Source: Flagellimonas abyssi
GTDB lineage: Bacteria > Bacteroidota > Bacteroidia > Flavobacteriales > Flavobacteriaceae
DNA: 64,000 nt
Direction of reading: 5' to 3'
Assembly: GCF_019457905.1 (NCBI RefSeq)
Contig: NZ_JAHZSV010000005.1
Location: 1-64,000, forward strand
This document shows positions 62,077-64,000 of this stretch, in pieces. Below the pieces are notes generated by a model that saw only the letters and a program-made list of their open reading frames with translations, was not told where the DNA came from and made no database searches. Positions within the stretch are counted from its first letter, which is position 1. Every line of letters begins with the position of its first letter. The position numbers were made by a program, and so were the translations under genes.

Positions 62077-63882
62077 TTAGTCAAAGGTATACCCGTTATC
62101 TGCGGCAACTTTGTCGGCAATCTGCGTTCTAAGTTCCACAACATTGGGTTGGTTTGTGTACTTGGTAAAGCGTTTGAGTCCCATCAACATCATACGTTGC
62201 TCATCACCTTCGGCAAAGGAAACTATGGCTTCTTTCCCCTTTTGCTGGATGATGTCAACCGCTCTGTACAAATACAATTTGGACATCGCTATTTGTGCTG
62301 CCTGGGCTTCTTCACCAAAGCGTTTTGCATTTTTCTCGGTTCTAAGAATGGCCGATTCTGCCATATAGATTTGAATCAAGATATCGGAAGCGGCCATCAA
62401 TAGCATTTGATGTTCTTCCAAATCGGGACCAAATTTCTGAACGGCGCTACCAGCGACCATCAAAAAGACTTTTTTCAGTCTTGTGAGCAAGTCTTTTTCT
62501 TCGGACAGCAATTCCGAATAGTCCGGTGTGTCAAAAGATGGAATGCCCATCAATTCCTCGCCCACTTTTGTGGCTGGCCCCAAAAGGTCCACATGCCCTT
62601 TCATAGCCTTTTTCACCAACATTCCAACGGAAAGCATACGGTTGATTTCGTTGGTGCCTTCGTAAATTCTGGAAATACGGGCATCTCGCCATGCAGATTC
62701 CATTGGGGTATCGGCACTAAAGCCCATTCCTCCGAATATTTGGATGCCTTCGTCCGTGGTATGTTGTACGTGCTCGGAAACGGCCACCTTCAAAATGGAA
62801 CATTCAATGGCGTATTCCTCTACACCTTTGAGTTCTGCTTCTTGATGCGGATTGCCGCTAGATTCGCGAATGGCAATTCTGTCCTCGATATTCTTTGCGG
62901 CACGATAGCAGGCTGCTTCGTCCACATAGGCGTTGGTGGCCATATCTGCAATTTTTGCTTTGATGGCACCAAAGTTGATGATCGGGGTTTTAAATTGAAC
63001 GCGCTCGTTGGCGTATTTTGTGGCTTCGCTGATGACTCGGCGCTGTGCTTCCAAACAAGCAGCTGCCAATTTAATACGGCCGATGTTCAAAGCGTTCATT
63101 GCGATTTTAAAGCCATTTCCTTTTTCGGATAGCATGTTTTCAACGGGAACCTTGGTTTCGTTGAAGAATACTTGTCGGGTAGAGGAGGAGTGAATGCCCA
63201 ATTTCTTTTCTTCATCACCCAAGCTGATTCCATTCTTTGGGTCGTTTTCCACGATAAACCCGGTGATGTTTTTGTCATCTTCAATTCGGGCAAAAACAAT
63301 GAACAGGTTACAGAATCCAGCATTGGAAATCCACATTTTCTGTCCCGTGATGCTGTAGTATTTGCCGTCATCAGAAAGCACGGCCTTCGTTTTGCCCGAG
63401 TTCGCATCGGAACCTGCTCCTGGTTCGGTTAAACAATATGCACCGAACCATTCGCCAGTAGCCAATTTAGGTACATATTTTTGTTTTTGTTCTTCGGTTC
63501 CGTACAGGGTAATGGGCATGGTTCCAATTCCGGTGTGGGCTCCAAAAGCGGTACTAAATGATCCCGTGGCGCCCGAAATGTAATCGCAGACCAGCATGGT
63601 AGAGACAAATCCCATTCCCATACCTCCGTAAGCTTCTGGAACGGCTACACTTAGCAAGCCAAGTTCGCCGGCTTTTCTCATACATTCCTCGGTATAGGCG
63701 TAGTCTTTTTTCTCAAAACGCTCCCAGTGTGCCCAAAGTTCCCTGTCCACAAATTCTTTGGTGCTTTCGCGCATCATTTTTTGTTCCTCGTTAAGGTCCT
63801 CAAGGGTGAATACATCCTCACACTTGGTCTCCTTGACCAAGAATTGACCTCCTCTCAGTATGTCTTTTTCTGTTGTTTCCAT
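62077..63882 (-). CDS. Acyl-CoA dehydrogenase with long C-terminal extension
   Basis: A 601-residue FAD enzyme of beta-oxidation, longer than the usual 380-400 residues. Typical motifs are GLLSVAVPEAYGGMGMG, YCLTEPGAGSDANSGKTKA, QKMWISNAGFCNLFIVFA, and QIFGGMGFSADTPMESAWRDARISRIYEGTNEINR, which carries the catalytic Glu. The last 170 residues form an extra helical domain, as in the long Bacteroidota group related to very-long-chain enzymes. An acetyltransferase partner, usual for this gene in related species, is not in the window. Confidence 0.94.
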   Translation of the reverse strand: METTEKDILRGGQFLVKETKCEDVFTLEDLNEEQKMMRESTKEFVDRELWAHWERFEKKDYAYTEECMRKAGELGLLSVAVPEAYGGMGMGFVSTMLVCDYISGATGSFSTAFGAHTGIGTMPITLYGTEEQKQKYVPKLATGEWFGAYCLTEPGAGSDANSGKTKAVLSDDGKYYSITGQKMWISNAGFCNLFIVFARIEDDKNITGFIVENDPKNGISLGDEEKKLGIHSSSTRQVFFNETKVPVENMLSEKGNGFKIAMNALNIGRIKLAAACLEAQRRVISEATKYANERVQFKTPIINFGAIKAKIADMATNAYVDEAACYRAAKNIEDRIAIRESSGNPHQEAELKGVEEYAIECSILKVAVSEHVQHTTDEGIQIFGGMGFSADTPMESAWRDARISRIYEGTNEINRMLSVGMLVKKAMKGHVDLLGPATKVGEELMGIPSFDTPDYSELLSEEKDLLTRLKKVFLMVAGSAVQKFGPDLEEHQMLLMAASDILIQIYMAESAILRTEKNAKRFGEEAQAAQIAMSKLYLYRAVDIIQQKGKEAIVSFAEGDEQRMMLMGLKRFTKYTNQPNVVELRTQIADKVAADNGYTFD

Positions 63883-63899
63883 AGTTGCTTAGATTAATA

Positions 63900-63920
63900 G
63901 AGTCAAGAATCAAGAGCCAA
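63900..63920 (+). repeat. Heptamer repeats next to the second four-helix-bundle gene
   Basis: Three 7-bp units GAGTCAA, GAATCAA, GAGCCAA end 3 bp before the stop codon of the partial gene at the window edge. They fill most of the gap to the acyl-CoA dehydrogenase start. Confidence 0.6.
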
Positions 63921-63923
63921 GAT

Positions 63924-64000
63924 TTACTTGCCTAAACTGGTTTGAAAACTTGAAATCATTTTTTGTAATTGTTTTATGCTTTGTTCTAGTTGCTCAAATA
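63924..64000 (-). CDS. 3' end of a second four-helix-bundle protein gene (partial)
   Basis: The last 24 codons of a minus-strand gene cut by the window edge: FEQLEQSIKQLQKMI then SSFQTSLGK and a TAA stop at 63924-63926. The pattern of hydrophobic residues and the QLQKMISSFQTSL end fit the last helix of the same 23S IVP/Avd-like four-helix-bundle family as the gene at 16273-16635. The heptamer tract just after the stop supports the call. The upstream part is outside the window. Confidence 0.55.
   Translation of the reverse strand, partial: FEQLEQSIKQLQKMISSFQTSLGK

Noticed and set aside
62407..63132. 241-codon plus-strand frame
   Set aside because: It is antisense to the acyl-CoA dehydrogenase gene and rich in Phe and His in the way of shadow frames.

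Overview
The window looks like a chromosomal segment of a marine Flavobacteriaceae bacterium (Bacteroidota; gene content resembles the Muricauda/Flagellimonas group, but the genus is an inference). The signs are a SusC/SusD pair, a PorP/SprF protein, DUF2141, DUF2807, DUF4870 and 2TM-domain families, a LETM1-related biofilm protein, lipoprotein signals ending in SC, A-rich leaders instead of strong Shine-Dalgarno sites, and -7 boxes of the Bacteroidota type TAnnTTTG. No rRNA, tRNA, CRISPR array, integrase or transposase was seen.

Layout. 0-7 kb: trxB, a small secreted protein and a SusC/SusD pair. 6.6-10 kb: a peptidoglycan-peptide salvage operon (L-Ala-D/L-Glu epimerase, an alpha-oxoamine-synthase-like PLP enzyme, an NlpC/P60 endopeptidase lipoprotein). 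10-13.7 kb: a PadR-PspC-DUF2807 envelope-stress type cluster with DUF4870 upstream. 13.9-22.7 kb: housekeeping and hypothetical genes, including AIM24, a four-helix-bundle (23S IVP/Avd-like) gene flanked by 7-bp-periodic repeats, DUF2461, an M81 lipoprotein, NudK, a PBP4-type carboxypeptidase and OxyR. 22.3-34.4 kb: DUF2141 and a TonB-dependent receptor (divergent), DoxX, GNAT, PorP/SprF, PaiB, then a signalling locus: TPR protein, LytS-type kinase with a C-terminal 2TM domain, a 791-bp array of 113 heptamers, five tandem 2TM proteins and a LytTR response regulator. 34.4-42 kb: LETM1-related protein, TPR lipoprotein, MscS, CorA, OmpW, ECF sigma/anti-sigma, YjdJ/YjdI, Cu-Zn SOD. 42-56 kb: mostly secreted peptidases and amidohydrolases with DUF2490, BNR-repeat protein, MFS, YdeI, M1, M28 and TMEM175. 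56-64 kb: a PD40/SnoaL fusion, OtsAB, GH15, a long acyl-CoA dehydrogenase and the 3' end of a second four-helix-bundle gene.

Two patterns go beyond gene calling. First, four promoters (DUF2141, TonB receptor, TPR-kinase operon, 2TM operon) share the same layout: two 9-mers matching the LytTR consensus, 12 bp apart, then exactly 37 nt to the TTTG of the -7 box. This points to a local regulon of the LytTR regulator encoded at 33604-34359. Second, heptamer-periodic DNA occurs at three places: on both sides of one four-helix-bundle gene, directly after a second, and as the 113-unit array plus a decayed heptamer tract after the kinase. This suggests a repeat family associated with that gene family.

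Most genes are ordinary and called from motifs read in the translation. No database search was possible, so family names rest on recognition of conserved motifs.
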